Of a stretch of DNA of 61,975 bases, positions 36,829-44,680 are shown one piece after another. The notes beneath the pieces are model-generated. The model made no database searches. It was not told where the DNA came from and worked only from the letters and a program-made list of their open reading frames with translations. A program made the position numbers and the translations under genes. The first letter of the stretch is position 1; the number at the start of each line of letters is the position of its first letter. This DNA is from Paenibacillus timonensis (lineage in GTDB: Bacteria; Bacillota; Bacilli; Paenibacillales; Paenibacillaceae), in contig NZ_WNZY01000028.1 of assembly GCF_009725205.1 (NCBI RefSeq), positions 1 to 61,975 of the forward strand. The letters run 5' to 3'.

Positions 36829-36901
36829 GGGTTATTAGCTTAGCTGGTAGAGCAGCCGACTCTTAATCGGCAGGTCGCAGGTTCGACCCCTGCATAACCC
36901 A
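36829..36901 (+). tRNA. tRNA-Lys (anticodon CTT)
   Basis: 73 bases with a complete cloverleaf: acceptor arms GGGTTAT and ATAACCC, D arm, anticodon stem CCGA/TCGG with loop CTCTTAA (anticodon CTT, reading AAG), and T arm GCAGG/CCTGC with loop TTCGACC. Discriminator base A; the CCA end is not encoded. Confidence 0.96.
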
Positions 36902-36908
36902 TTTATAG

Positions 36909-36949
36909 CATCCTCCACTGCATCGGCAGCTTGGGGGATGTTATTTTTT
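36909..36949 (+). terminator. Terminator after tRNA-Lys
   Basis: CATCCTCC (36909-36916) pairs with GGGGGATG (36933-36940), with an inner ctgc/gcag stem, followed by TTATTTTTTG. Confidence 0.85.
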
Positions 36950-36964
36950 GTCCACTTCGAAGCG

Positions 36965-37005
36965 AAAAAAGCACGAGAATCGAGGTTGTCGCCCCGTTCT
37001 CGCGC
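36965..37005 (-). terminator. Terminator of the pspA operon
   Basis: Arms GCACGAGAA (36971-36979) and TTCTCGCGC (36997-37005); on the minus strand the hairpin is followed by six Ts. Lies 32 bases past the DUF4178 gene stop. Confidence 0.85.
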
Positions 37006-37037
37006 TTCTCGTCATGGTCCAGCCACCGCTACCTGTG

Positions 37038-37544
37038 TTAGTTGGCGCGGATGACTTTGACGTCGGCTGAAATCACCTTAACGCCTTCGTACAACATAAA
37101 CCGTCCATTTTGCCACTCGATGCGCAGCAGCTTGCCATCGTCGGACTGGTATTGCCACACATGCTGCTCTCCGCCTTGCAGAAACGGCGTTTTGCCAACC
37201 ACGGACACGTAACCCCCGTACTCCTCTTCCAAAAAATACTCCGTTCCGTCCAGCTCCATTTGAGACGGTACTTCGGTTGGATCGTCCAACCTTCCGTCAA
37301 TCGGCTGATACCACTGATACTGCAGCGTCTCGCGCTCCTCCACCAGCAGATAACTGATGCGGCTGCCGTCCTGTAGCGTCAGTACGACGGCATTACGGCC
37401 GCGATTGCCCACTCGTCCGGTCACTTCGTAGGAGACGAGCGATACCTCGCAGATGTCACCGGGAGCTAGTGCAAGCATGCTCTTCTCTGTCATCGGCGGT
37501 GCCGGTTTGGCAAACAGGTTACCGATTCTTTTCCATACGCTCAT
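37038..37544 (-). CDS. DUF4178-domain protein
   Basis: 168 residues. After a short N-terminus (SVWKRIGNLF) the chain has the pattern of DUF4178 proteins: ALAPGDICEVSLVSYEVTGRV at about 25-45, the region around RISYLLVEE, and GTEYFLEEEYGGYVSVVG. No membrane segment or catalytic motif is seen. Proteins of this family commonly accompany PspA-like genes; here it lies 33 bases after pspA under the same SigW-type promoter, suggesting a role in membrane stress. The biochemical function is not known to me. Confidence 0.8.
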   Translation of the reverse strand: MSVWKRIGNLFAKPAPPMTEKSMLALAPGDICEVSLVSYEVTGRVGNRGRNAVVLTLQDGSRISYLLVEERETLQYQWYQPIDGRLDDPTEVPSQMELDGTEYFLEEEYGGYVSVVGKTPFLQGGEQHVWQYQSDDGKLLRIEWQNGRFMLYEGVKVISADVKVIRAN

Positions 37545-37577
37545 GTTCGGTCTAGCCTCACTTTAGGTTCGATTCGC

Positions 37578-38249
37578 CTATTTTTTATCCTCGTATTGCT
37601 TCATCAACTCGGCCAATTCCGCTTCCACTGCAGCGTCCTTGTTCAAGCCTTCAAATTCTTCGTCCAGAGACTTGCCCTTGGAGCTAAGTTCATTGCTTGC
37701 TTCAGCTTGGGCTTCCATCTGCAGCATTTTCTCTTCCATACGTTTCAGACCGCTTGATGCGGAATCTGCATTAAACCCGGACATCGTCTTGTTGATTTCG
37801 TTCTGCGCTTTCGCCGCATTGTAGCGGGCTACCAGCGTTTCGCGTTTGTTCCTCATCTCCGTCAGTTGCTTGCGCATTTCCTCAAGCTTACCCCGAAGAT
37901 TGTCGGCCGCAGCTTTATTCTGGTCATAGCTGGTCTTGTATTCCGCCATTTTCGTTTCAGCCGCTTTCTTCTCTTCCAATGCGCGGCGAGCCAGATCAAC
38001 GTTTTGCGCTTGGGCCGCTTGGTGCGCCTGTTGTGTGCGACGTTCGACCAAAGCTTCCTGTTCTTCGTACAGTCCCTTGAACTTCTTCTCAATGGCAATC
38101 TGAGCGGCAACCGCCTTCTCTGCGTCTTCAAGATCTTCTTGCATATCGCGGATATATTGGTCGGTCAACTTAATCGGATCTTCCGCTTTGTCGATCAAAG
38201 CGTTGATATTGGACATCGTCAAATCGCGTAATCTCTTAAACATAGACAT
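37578..38249 (-). CDS. pspA: PspA/IM30 phage-shock protein
   Basis: 223 residues, almost entirely alpha-helical coiled coil with the PspA-family start MFKRLRDLTMSNINALIDKAEDP and the later LEDAEKAVAAQIAIEKK. It is an ESCRT-III-like protein that coats and stabilises damaged membranes from the cytoplasmic side. The first gene of an operon with DUF4178. A SigW-type promoter (38293-38318) lies 44 bases upstream, matching the known SigW control of pspA in Bacillus subtilis. Confidence 0.94.
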   Translation of the reverse strand: MSMFKRLRDLTMSNINALIDKAEDPIKLTDQYIRDMQEDLEDAEKAVAAQIAIEKKFKGLYEEQEALVERRTQQAHQAAQAQNVDLARRALEEKKAAETKMAEYKTSYDQNKAAADNLRGKLEEMRKQLTEMRNKRETLVARYNAAKAQNEINKTMSGFNADSASSGLKRMEEKMLQMEAQAEASNELSSKGKSLDEEFEGLNKDAAVEAELAELMKQYEDKK

Positions 38250-38292
38250 TTGTTTATTCCTCCCGATTGAAATATCAGATTATGCATATGTT

Positions 38293-38318
38293 TACGCTGC
38301 AGAATTCAGGAGGTTTCA
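38293..38318 (-). promoter_or_regulatory. SigW-type ECF promoter of pspA
   Basis: Minus strand TGAAAC (38318-38313), exactly 16 bases, then CGTA (38296-38293), an exact match to the SigW consensus. A start of transcription near 38286 gives a 36-base leader with GGGAGGA before the pspA ATG. Confidence 0.85.
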
Positions 38319-38474
38319 TGAAAATATTTCGGATTAGGCGATCAGACTTGAAAGATTGATCAAACGAGCCTTGGAGCCCGCCGGGTGAAATGTTCTTACG
38401 ATCGCTGTTGTTCACGTGGTTTTCTCCACGGCTATAACCTAACTCTGCCCTCGTCGCATGTAGTCCCATCTGCT

Positions 38475-38661
38475 TCTAACGGAACGTAGAGCCGCTATTT
38501 GAACATTTCCCGGTCATTTCCCAATCTAACGGAACCAGAAGCCGCTATTCGCCTCAAAATGAAGCTACCGGACCCAATTTGGAGCAAATAAGGTCTCCTC
38601 GTTCCGTTAGAGTTCCTGATCTTGCGTATGCAGCCTATTAGCGTCTCTCAGTTCCGTTAAA
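38475..38661. repeat. Intergenic repeat: four 27-base units, two per orientation, 50-base phase
   Basis: The unit TCTAACGGAACnnnAGAnnC recurs at 38475 and 38525 (plus strand, 50 bases apart) and, reversed, with GTTCCGTTA(G/A) cores at 38601 and 38651 (also exactly 50 apart). The copies share TAACGGAAC exactly and then diverge (GAGCCGCTATTTG-like ends). The two halves can pair with each other, so transcripts could fold into a long hairpin. Confidence 0.75.
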
Positions 38662-38708
38662 AACTCAGCGTGTCCTCTAAATCACGTTTTTCCACTAACT
38701 TCAACTAA

Positions 38709-38744
38709 GGGCCCGGCGAATCATACCCACGATTCGCCGGGCCC
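38709..38744. repeat. Strong inverted repeat
   Basis: Perfect 14-base arms GGGCCCGGCGAATC (38709-38722) and GATTCGCCGGGCCC (38731-38744) with an eight-base loop. It resembles a terminator stem but has no clear T run on either strand. Confidence 0.8.
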
Positions 38745-38930
38745 CTATCTTCCCCTAAGCTCACGGATGAAGAGCGATCTGCCCCGTCTGCTCCAAGGAA
38801 AGCGAATAACGAACCTAAGGGAGTTTACGTCCGCATTGGGGAGCCGCTTGTCTTCCTTCTATCCCATCGTTGGACAAGCGGCGGACAAGAGCGGCCCGTG
38901 GTTGTTATTCGCTTCCGCTGACTCCGCTGA

Positions 38931-38964
38931 ACTACAACAAAGAGCCCGGCAACACGCCAGGCTC
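38931..38964 (-). terminator. Terminator of the CAP-domain gene
   Basis: GAGCCcGGC (38942-38950) pairs with GCCaGGCTC (38956-38964), one mismatch, followed on the minus strand by TTTGTTGT. About 36 bases past the stop. Confidence 0.7.
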
Positions 38965-39000
38965 CTCTATATTTTCATGCTCGCATGAAGACGCGAGCTC

Positions 39001-39537
39001 TCATTTCCCGATAAACTCCTGCACCCAATACCCATTATAATACCCGACGCCGATCAGCTTGTATTTGGGATTGAGGATATTCGCCTTATGGCCAGGGCTG
39101 TCCATCCAATCCTTGACCACTTCCTCGGCGGAACGCTGGCCTTTGCCGATGTTCTCGCCGGCATAGAGATACGTGATGTTGGATGAGTCCATCATATCGA
39201 AGGGGGAGCCGTAGTTCGGTGACGTATGGCTAAAATACCCGGTTTTGAACATGTCGATGGCTTTGGTCTTGGCCATCTTCGTTAAGTTGGTATGCACCAT
39301 CAGCGGTTTTAACCCGGCGTCCTTTCGCTCCTTGTTCACGAGCGCGACCACCTTGGACGCGTTTTGCGTCTGGATTTGCGCATAGACTGCTGCTAGCGAC
39401 TTCAACTTGACTCCAGATGCAGCAGCTGCATGCGCAGTGTCCGTTCCCAATCCGCCTCCTTGCGCCGTCGTCAAAGCCAATGCCAAAGCCGCAACCAGCA
39501 GCCCGGACATCCCGATTTTTGTACTCCATTTCTTCAT
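39001..39537 (-). CDS. Secreted CAP-domain (SCP-like) protein
   Basis: 178 residues from the ATG at 39537 (GGGAGGAG upstream; a longer frame to 39597 is unlikely). Signal peptide of about 40 residues ending near TAHAAAA, linker, then the CAP domain with the family histidine in FSHTSPNYGSPFDMM, AGENIGKGQRSAEEVVKDWMDSPGHKANILNP and the closing GYYNGYWVQEF. Similar to YkwD-type proteins of Bacillus, which are exported and of unclear activity. Monocistronic. Confidence 0.9.
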   Translation of the reverse strand: MKKWSTKIGMSGLLVAALALALTTAQGGGLGTDTAHAAAASGVKLKSLAAVYAQIQTQNASKVVALVNKERKDAGLKPLMVHTNLTKMAKTKAIDMFKTGYFSHTSPNYGSPFDMMDSSNITYLYAGENIGKGQRSAEEVVKDWMDSPGHKANILNPKYKLIGVGYYNGYWVQEFIGK

Positions 39538-39629
39538 GATGGATAGCTCCTCCCAGCCGTTTGCCCCGTTTTGCTGTTTCTTGTCACATTTTAACATATT
39601 TCGATGGCCTCTGCTTGCTTAAAAAATGG

Positions 39630-39652
39630 AAAAAGAGCGACTCATGAGCCGC
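39630..39652 (-). terminator. Terminator of mglBAC
   Basis: Near-palindrome GCGACTCATGAGCCGC at 39637-39652; on the minus strand it is followed by TCTTTTTCC. About 24 bases past the mglC stop. Confidence 0.7.
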
Positions 39653-39675
39653 CCTTCCCCCTGCCATTCCTTTTC

Positions 39676-40686
39676 TTATTTCTTGCTTGCGTATTTACGC
39701 ATATCGAATGCTACGGCAGCAACGATAATCGCACCTTTGATGATTTGTTGCCAGTAAGGACCTACACCAACGAAGGTCAAGCCGTAGTTGATAACCGTAA
39801 AGATCAGCACCCCGGCCATGATGCCCGGAACCGTACCGATACCCCCTGTAGTGGAGACCCCGCCGACGACGCAGGCAGCGATCGCGTCAAGCTCGTACAT
39901 GTTCCCGTAGTTGTTCGTTGCGCCGCCGGTTCTAGCGGCTTCCATCACACCTGCCAAGCCATACAAAGCACCTGCGATAGAATAAATGAGGATCAGGTTT
40001 TTAGATACGTTGATCCCGGACACCTTAGCCGCTTGCTCATTGCCGCCAATCGCGTACATGTTTTTACCGAGACGTGTTTTGTTAAACATCACCCAAACAA
40101 TGGCGCAGACGACGATGGCGATAATGACAATGTAAGGAATGGAGAAATCACCTTTCCCAATGCTGCCCGAACCCAGCAGATTCGTAAAATCGCCGCGCAG
40201 GCCGCCGATAGGCTGGGATTGGTTAGGATCGGTATCGAAGTACAGCGAGTTGATTCCGTAAATGGCAACCATGGTACCCAAAGTAGCGATAAACGGCGGA
40301 ACTTTGAATTTAGCAACGATTACCCCGTTAATCAGACCAAAGAGCAGGCCCACTGCAATAGCGATCAGAACCGGAATAAACATCGGAAGCTCCGGCAAAT
40401 TGGGGAAGAAACGACGCGCATAATCTACTTCTTGCAGCATGGAAGCAGACACGACCGCCGTCAAACCAACCATCCGGCCAGCGGACAAGTCAGTACCGCC
40501 CGTGATGAGAATAAAGGCCACGCCGAGGGCGATGATCACCCGTGTCGACGACTGGATCAAAATATCGCGAAGCGTATTCAAGCCGATAAAGCTAGGCTCA
40601 TAGACAGCGATGCCGACTAATAACACAGCCAAAACGATATAAATGGCATTTTCACTAACAAAACTTTGTAATTTCTTTGTATTCAT
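39676..40686 (-). CDS. mglC: Galactose/methyl galactoside ABC transporter permease
   Basis: 336 residues with about nine to ten membrane helices; the family segments GTDLSAGRMVGL and GGVSTTGGIGTVPGIMAGVLIF are clear, as in MglC/RbsC. It pairs with MglA and receives sugar from MglB. It lies 23 bases after mglA. Galactose specificity is assumed from similarity to MglBAC rather than RbsBAC; glucose and xylose are alternatives. Confidence 0.93.
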   Translation of the reverse strand: MNTKKLQSFVSENAIYIVLAVLLVGIAVYEPSFIGLNTLRDILIQSSTRVIIALGVAFILITGGTDLSAGRMVGLTAVVSASMLQEVDYARRFFPNLPELPMFIPVLIAIAVGLLFGLINGVIVAKFKVPPFIATLGTMVAIYGINSLYFDTDPNQSQPIGGLRGDFTNLLGSGSIGKGDFSIPYIVIIAIVVCAIVWVMFNKTRLGKNMYAIGGNEQAAKVSGINVSKNLILIYSIAGALYGLAGVMEAARTGGATNNYGNMYELDAIAACVVGGVSTTGGIGTVPGIMAGVLIFTVINYGLTFVGVGPYWQQIIKGAIIVAAVAFDMRKYASKK

Positions 40687-40709
40687 GATTTTCTCCTCCT
40701 TCTCTAACC

Positions 40710-42215
40710 TTAGTGCTGGGCAGCCAAACGCATAATTTCTTCTTCCGTAGCCTTGTCTCCATCCACAATCCCTGTAAGACGGCCTTCGGACATTACCATA
40801 ACACGGTCGGACATCCCAAGCAGTTCAGGCATCTCGGATGAAATCATGATGATGCTTTTGCCTTGCTGTGCCAAATCCGCAATAATGGAGTAAATCTCGT
40901 ATTTTGCCCCAACGTCAATCCCGCGTGTGGGTTCGTCTAAGAGCAGAATATCCGGCTCAGTCAAAAGCCAGCGCGCAAGCAGTACCTTTTGCTGATTCCC
41001 GCCCGAAAGGTTCATGATCAACGTCTTCGGGGACGGCGTTTTGGTCCGTAGCTTCTCAACCATTTGGTTGACTTCGGCTTTTTTCTTGCGATCATTCAAG
41101 AGCCCGAACGACGTCACGTAACGGGACATATTCGCGATCGCCCCATTTTCGTGAACGGACAATACCGGGAAAATACCGGTCGTGCGGCGTTCCTCCGTGA
41201 GTAGGGCTAACCCGTGCTTCTTGGCTTCGCCGGCACTGCGAATCTTGACCTCTTTGCCCCCGATCGAGATCGTCCCCGACTGAATTTCCCGGAGGCCGAA
41301 CAGCGCTTCGATCAATTCCGTGCGCTGTGCCCCGACCAGTCCGCCCACGCCAAGGATTTCCCCTTTACGCAGCTCAAACGATACATCCTTAAACGATTTC
41401 GGGTTGCTGGACGTCAGCTTATCCACCTTTAAAATGACGCCGTTCGGCACATTGTGGCGGTCCGGAAACCGCTGCGTTAAATCGCGGCCGACCATCTTGG
41501 AGATAATGAGGTCCGTGGTCATTTCCGCTGCCGGCCAGGTGCCAATCTTCTTGCCGTCGCGCATGATGGTGACATCGTCGGAGATCCGCAAGATTTCCTC
41601 CATTTTGTGCGAGATATAAATAATCGACACGCCGCGTTTCTTCAAATCATTGATGATCCGGAACAGATGCTCGACCTCTACGCTTGTCAAAGAGGAGGTT
41701 GGTTCATCCATGACGATAATCTGCGAGTTGAAGGATACCGCTTTGGCGATCTCGATCGACTGGATCTTCGAAACGGACAGCTTACCGACAATCGTTTCCG
41801 GGTCTAAATCGATATCTAACTGTTTAAACAGCTCTTCCGTGTCCTTGTACATCTTCTTATGGTCAACGAAGCGGAGAGGACCCCATCCTTGCATTGGGAA
41901 ACGTCCGAGCCATATATTTTCCATGACATTGCGGAAAGGTACCGGATGCAGCTCCTGGTGAATCATCGAAACCCCGAGCTTCAGCGCATCGCTGGAATTG
42001 TTAATTTCCGCTTTCTGACCATTCAGCACAATTTCGCCATCGTCCGGCTTATAAATTCCGAACAGGCATTTCATCAGCGTTGATTTACCGGCCCCGTTTT
42101 CACCCATCAGCGCATGAACGGTACCAGGTCTAACCTGCAGCGTTACGCCATCCAGCGCTTTGACGCCGGGAAACTCCTTGGTGATGCCCTTCATTTCGAG
42201 CATGAATTCAGACAT
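40710..42215 (-). CDS. mglA: Galactose/methyl galactoside ABC transporter ATP-binding protein
   Basis: 501 residues from the ATG at 42215 (AGGGGGCG seven bases upstream; a frame to 42236 adds seven residues). Two fused ATPase domains typical of MglA/RbsA: first Walker A GENGAGKST, signature LSVSKIQSIEIAKA, Walker B IIVMDEPTSSL; second with GGLVGAQRTELIEALFG, NLSGGNQQKVLLARWL and ILLLDEPTRGIDVGAK. The second Walker A is replaced as usual in this family. Lies between mglB and mglC. Confidence 0.94.
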   Translation of the reverse strand: MSEFMLEMKGITKEFPGVKALDGVTLQVRPGTVHALMGENGAGKSTLMKCLFGIYKPDDGEIVLNGQKAEINNSSDALKLGVSMIHQELHPVPFRNVMENIWLGRFPMQGWGPLRFVDHKKMYKDTEELFKQLDIDLDPETIVGKLSVSKIQSIEIAKAVSFNSQIIVMDEPTSSLTSVEVEHLFRIINDLKKRGVSIIYISHKMEEILRISDDVTIMRDGKKIGTWPAAEMTTDLIISKMVGRDLTQRFPDRHNVPNGVILKVDKLTSSNPKSFKDVSFELRKGEILGVGGLVGAQRTELIEALFGLREIQSGTISIGGKEVKIRSAGEAKKHGLALLTEERRTTGIFPVLSVHENGAIANMSRYVTSFGLLNDRKKKAEVNQMVEKLRTKTPSPKTLIMNLSGGNQQKVLLARWLLTEPDILLLDEPTRGIDVGAKYEIYSIIADLAQQGKSIIMISSEMPELLGMSDRVMVMSEGRLTGIVDGDKATEEEIMRLAAQH

Positions 42216-42289
42216 TGTTTTTCGCCCCCTGATCATTTCTTTCGCTTTAGAGGCACAGCATGATTTCCTCCGGTATTCCTATCCCTGCG

Positions 42290-42330
42290 AAAAAACCGGG
42301 AGGTCCGTACCCTTCGGCATCGAACCTCCC
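42290..42330 (-). terminator. Attenuator-like terminator between mglB and mglA
   Basis: GGGAGG (42298-42303) pairs with CCTCCC (42325-42330), and the minus strand continues GGTTTTTTCG. Partial termination here would give more binding protein than permease, a common arrangement. Confidence 0.7.
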
Positions 42331-42384
42331 ATTTAGTCCTTGCGAATGTTGAGAAGTCCTGCTGATTACCTGCTAGCTGTTCTC

Positions 42385-43422
42385 TTATTTAAAGTCAGCA
42401 GCGTTATCCTTCGTTACTTTTTGGTAAGGGATCCAAACATATTGGTTGTCGGTAATTTCGAAACCAACGCTGTCTTTGCTGATCGCTTCGCCTTTTGCCA
42501 GCAAGGAAGCCAAAGTAACTGCTGCTTTCCCTTGGTTTTCAGCGTCATTCAATACCGTACCCAGCATCGTGCCTTGTTCCAGCGCTTGAAGTGCTGGTGC
42601 CGTGGCGTCAACCCCTACAACCGGCATGTATTTGTCGCCTGTGAAGTATCCGGCCGCTTTCAAAGCTTCGATTGCGCCGAGAGCCATGTCATCATTGTTT
42701 GCAAGCACGGCTTCGATTTTGTCGCCGTTTGCAGCCAGGAAGGCCGCCATTTTCTCTTGGCCTTTTACGCGGTCCCACATTGCGGTGTCTTCGGCTACTT
42801 TTTCAACTTTGATGCCAGCTTCTTCAATCGCTTGGATCGAATATTGCGTACGCAGCTCAGCATCTTGGTGTCCAGGTTCGCCTTTCAGCATCACGTATTG
42901 CAATACGCCGTCGCCGTTTTTGTCCGCTTCCGGATTTGCTTTCCAGTAGTCAACTACGATTTGTCCGGATAACGTACCGGATTCTTCGGCTTTCGCACCA
43001 ACGTAGTAAACTTTATCCCATTTCTTCATATCTTCCGGCAAAGGTTCGCGGTTCAGGAACACAACCGGCGTATCTTTGGCTTGGGCTTTGTCGATAATGA
43101 CGCCTGCCGCCGTACGGTCAACCGGGTTAACGATCAGCGCGTTTGTTTTCTTCGTCAAGAACAAGTCGATTTTATCGTTTTGGGTCGGTTGGGAGTTTTG
43201 GCTGTCTACGACATCCACTTTTGCAATCCCGTCCGCGTTCTTCTCGATGGAGTTCCGAACGCCCGTCATGAACGTATCGTCAAATTTGTAAATGGCCACG
43301 CCTACGCTTGGAGTGGATCCTCCATTTCCTCCGCTGCTCTCTTTGTCGCCGCCGTTGGAGCAACCTACCATTGTCGCACCGAGCATTGCTGCGGCCAGCA
43401 TGACTGTCGTCAACTTCTTCAT
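42385..43422 (-). CDS. mglB: Galactose/methyl galactoside ABC transporter binding lipoprotein
   Basis: 345 residues, lipoprotein with signal ending ATMVGC (C21), then a periplasmic-binding fold of the sugar type I cluster (PSVGVAIYKFDDTFMTGVRNSIE; AVLANNDDMALGAIEALKAAGY; VVGVDATAPALQALEQG). The last two motifs match galactose/glucose-binding MglB. First gene of the operon; preceded by a CcpA site and a direct-repeat operator. Confidence 0.93.
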   Translation of the reverse strand: MKKLTTVMLAAAMLGATMVGCSNGGDKESSGGNGGSTPSVGVAIYKFDDTFMTGVRNSIEKNADGIAKVDVVDSQNSQPTQNDKIDLFLTKKTNALIVNPVDRTAAGVIIDKAQAKDTPVVFLNREPLPEDMKKWDKVYYVGAKAEESGTLSGQIVVDYWKANPEADKNGDGVLQYVMLKGEPGHQDAELRTQYSIQAIEEAGIKVEKVAEDTAMWDRVKGQEKMAAFLAANGDKIEAVLANNDDMALGAIEALKAAGYFTGDKYMPVVGVDATAPALQALEQGTMLGTVLNDAENQGKAAVTLASLLAKGEAISKDSVGFEITDNQYVWIPYQKVTKDNAADFK

Positions 43423-43465
43423 ATCTTTGACCTCCTGAAAAATGTATTTCTGTGAGTTATCCTCT

Positions 43466-43480
43466 TGGATACGTTTTCAT
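43466..43480. promoter_or_regulatory. CcpA catabolite-repression site (cre) of mglB
   Basis: The minus strand reads ATGAAAACGTATCCA, matching every position of the consensus WTGNAANCGNWNNCW. A CATAAT -10 directly adjoins it on the upstream side, so bound CcpA would block transcription of mglBAC when glucose is present. Confidence 0.8.
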
Positions 43481-43506
43481 TATGCATGGTTTTCGACGGA
43501 ATGCGA

Positions 43507-43548
43507 ATCCAAAATTCTAAGATGTTTCTATCAAAATTCTGATGATGT
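43507..43548. promoter_or_regulatory. Direct-repeat operator of mglB (probable YesN-type site)
   Basis: Two related 19-base half-sites, atccaaaattctaagatgt (43507-43525) and atcaaaattctgatgatgt (43530-43548). The shared core AAAATTCT starts at 43511 and 43533, 22 bases apart (about two helical turns), just upstream of the expected -35 of mglB. This layout is typical of AraC-family activators. Confidence 0.6.
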
Positions 43549-43597
43549 CCCTTTGAGAATTTATAGTTCGTTTCTTCGGTACGTTAGCAAAACGGCA

Positions 43598-43638
43598 AAA
43601 CAGCAAGCCGTCCGGACGATCCGGATCCCACTTGCTGT
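43598..43638 (-). terminator. Terminator of the YesN-YesM-sensor lipoprotein operon
   Basis: AACAGCAAG (43598-43606) and CTTGCTGTT (43630-43638) arms with an inner tccgga pair; on the minus strand it is followed by TTTGCCGTTTTGC. Separates the sensor operon from mglBAC. Confidence 0.7.
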
Positions 43639-43690
43639 TTGCTCGTTTGAACTTCAACTAGAGAAAGAAAGGCTCGGTCAACCGCTGTCT

Positions 43691-44680
43691 TTACTTCACG
43701 AACGGGAACAGCAGCTTCTGGTTTTCCGGCCATAGCATATTGTTCAGGTCGATCAGCTTCGTATCCGTTGGAATCCGATCCTGCAGCTTCTCGCCTCGGG
43801 CAGCCTGGACGGCAGCGGCTACGGCCATGTAACCATTGTTAAACGGGTTCTGTACAACCATCGCCTGCACCTTCTCCTCCTGAAGCAGCTCAAGCATTTC
43901 CGGCGGATTATCAAAAGCGATCATTTTCACTTTTCCGCCGTAGCCGAGCTCATCGACGGCCCGACCTGCGCCAATCGAAGATTCGGCGCTGAGCGACACG
44001 ATGCCATCCAGATCCGGGAACCGCTTCAGCATATCGGCCGTCAGGTTATAAGCGAGTTTCTCGTCCGAACCGCAGTATTGAATATCGACGACATTCACGC
44101 CGGGAAACCGGGCGATGTAGTCCAGGAATCCTTCCTCCCGTTGGTTCGCGTTTCGAGCGCCCTGGACGAAATTCATGATTCCGATTTCACTTTCCGGTCC
44201 GGTCAGTTCAACCAACCGTTCGGCGGCTTTCTGGCCGGCTTCGTAGTTATTGGTACCGACGAAGGTCTTCACCTTGGTCGAGGCTACTTCCGAATCCATC
44301 GAAATGACCGGAATGTCGTAATAGGATGTTCGGTCTGTCACCTGCCCCAACGCTTCATAATCGGAAGCCGCCAAAATGATGGCATCGGGACGCCGCTTAA
44401 TCGCCCCCTCCATCAGCTGGATTTGCCCTTCGACGTCGTTTTCGTTCTCAGGCGCCAGGAAATTCAACCGCACGTTATACTCTTTGGCCGCAACCTCCGC
44501 CCCCAGCTTGGTTGTCTTCCAGTAATCGCCGCGATCCATCTTGACGATCATGTCCACGTCGATAACCTGCTTGTTGTCTCCCCCTCCACCGGAGCGGCCG
44601 CAGGAGGACAGCAAAACGATCAGCAGGATGGAGGATAACAGCAGGCAAGCCAGATTCACGTACTTCGGCAATCGCTTCAT
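43691..44680 (-). CDS. Sugar-binding lipoprotein, probable co-sensor of the YesM-like kinase
   Basis: 329 residues; lipoprotein signal ending VLLSSC (C27), then a type I periplasmic-binding fold (VDMIVKMDRGDYWKTTKLGAEVAAKEY; NNGYMAVAAAVQAARGEKL). It is not in an operon with permeases but directly after the histidine kinase gene, overlapping it by four bases. The arrangement is that of three-component sugar-sensing systems, for example XylFII-LytS-YesN of clostridia, in which the lipoprotein presents the sugar to the kinase. Its ligand is probably the one taken up by MglBAC. Confidence 0.85.
   Translation of the reverse strand: MKRLPKYVNLACLLLSSILLIVLLSSCGRSGGGGDNKQVIDVDMIVKMDRGDYWKTTKLGAEVAAKEYNVRLNFLAPENENDVEGQIQLMEGAIKRRPDAIILAASDYEALGQVTDRTSYYDIPVISMDSEVASTKVKTFVGTNNYEAGQKAAERLVELTGPESEIGIMNFVQGARNANQREEGFLDYIARFPGVNVVDIQYCGSDEKLAYNLTADMLKRFPDLDGIVSLSAESSIGAGRAVDELGYGGKVKMIAFDNPPEMLELLQEEKVQAMVVQNPFNNGYMAVAAAVQAARGEKLQDRIPTDTKLIDLNNMLWPENQKLLFPFVK

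Larger units (their letters stand above)
38319..39000. other. Long intergenic region with phased repeats and hairpins
   Basis: About 680 bases with no convincing gene. It holds an ECF promoter at its left edge, four copies of a 27-base unit (38475-38661), a strong 14-base-pair hairpin (38709-38744) and the terminator of the CAP gene (38931-38964). The stretch 38767-38930 has a 73-codon frame without a ribosome-binding site that I do not accept as a gene. Confidence 0.6.

Noticed and set aside
38475..38661. Possible CRISPR array
   Set aside because: The units are only four, half of them inverted, imperfect, and separated by unrelated but not spacer-like sequence; no cas genes are near.
38767..38988. 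73-codon plus-strand open frame in the long intergenic region
   Set aside because: No Shine-Dalgarno sequence, sits between a hairpin and a terminator, and shares repeat-like sequence rather than protein motifs.
39604..40620. 338-codon open frame on the plus strand opposite mglC
   Set aside because: It is entirely antisense to a clear permease gene and shows low-complexity His/Asp/Arg-rich composition typical of shadow frames.
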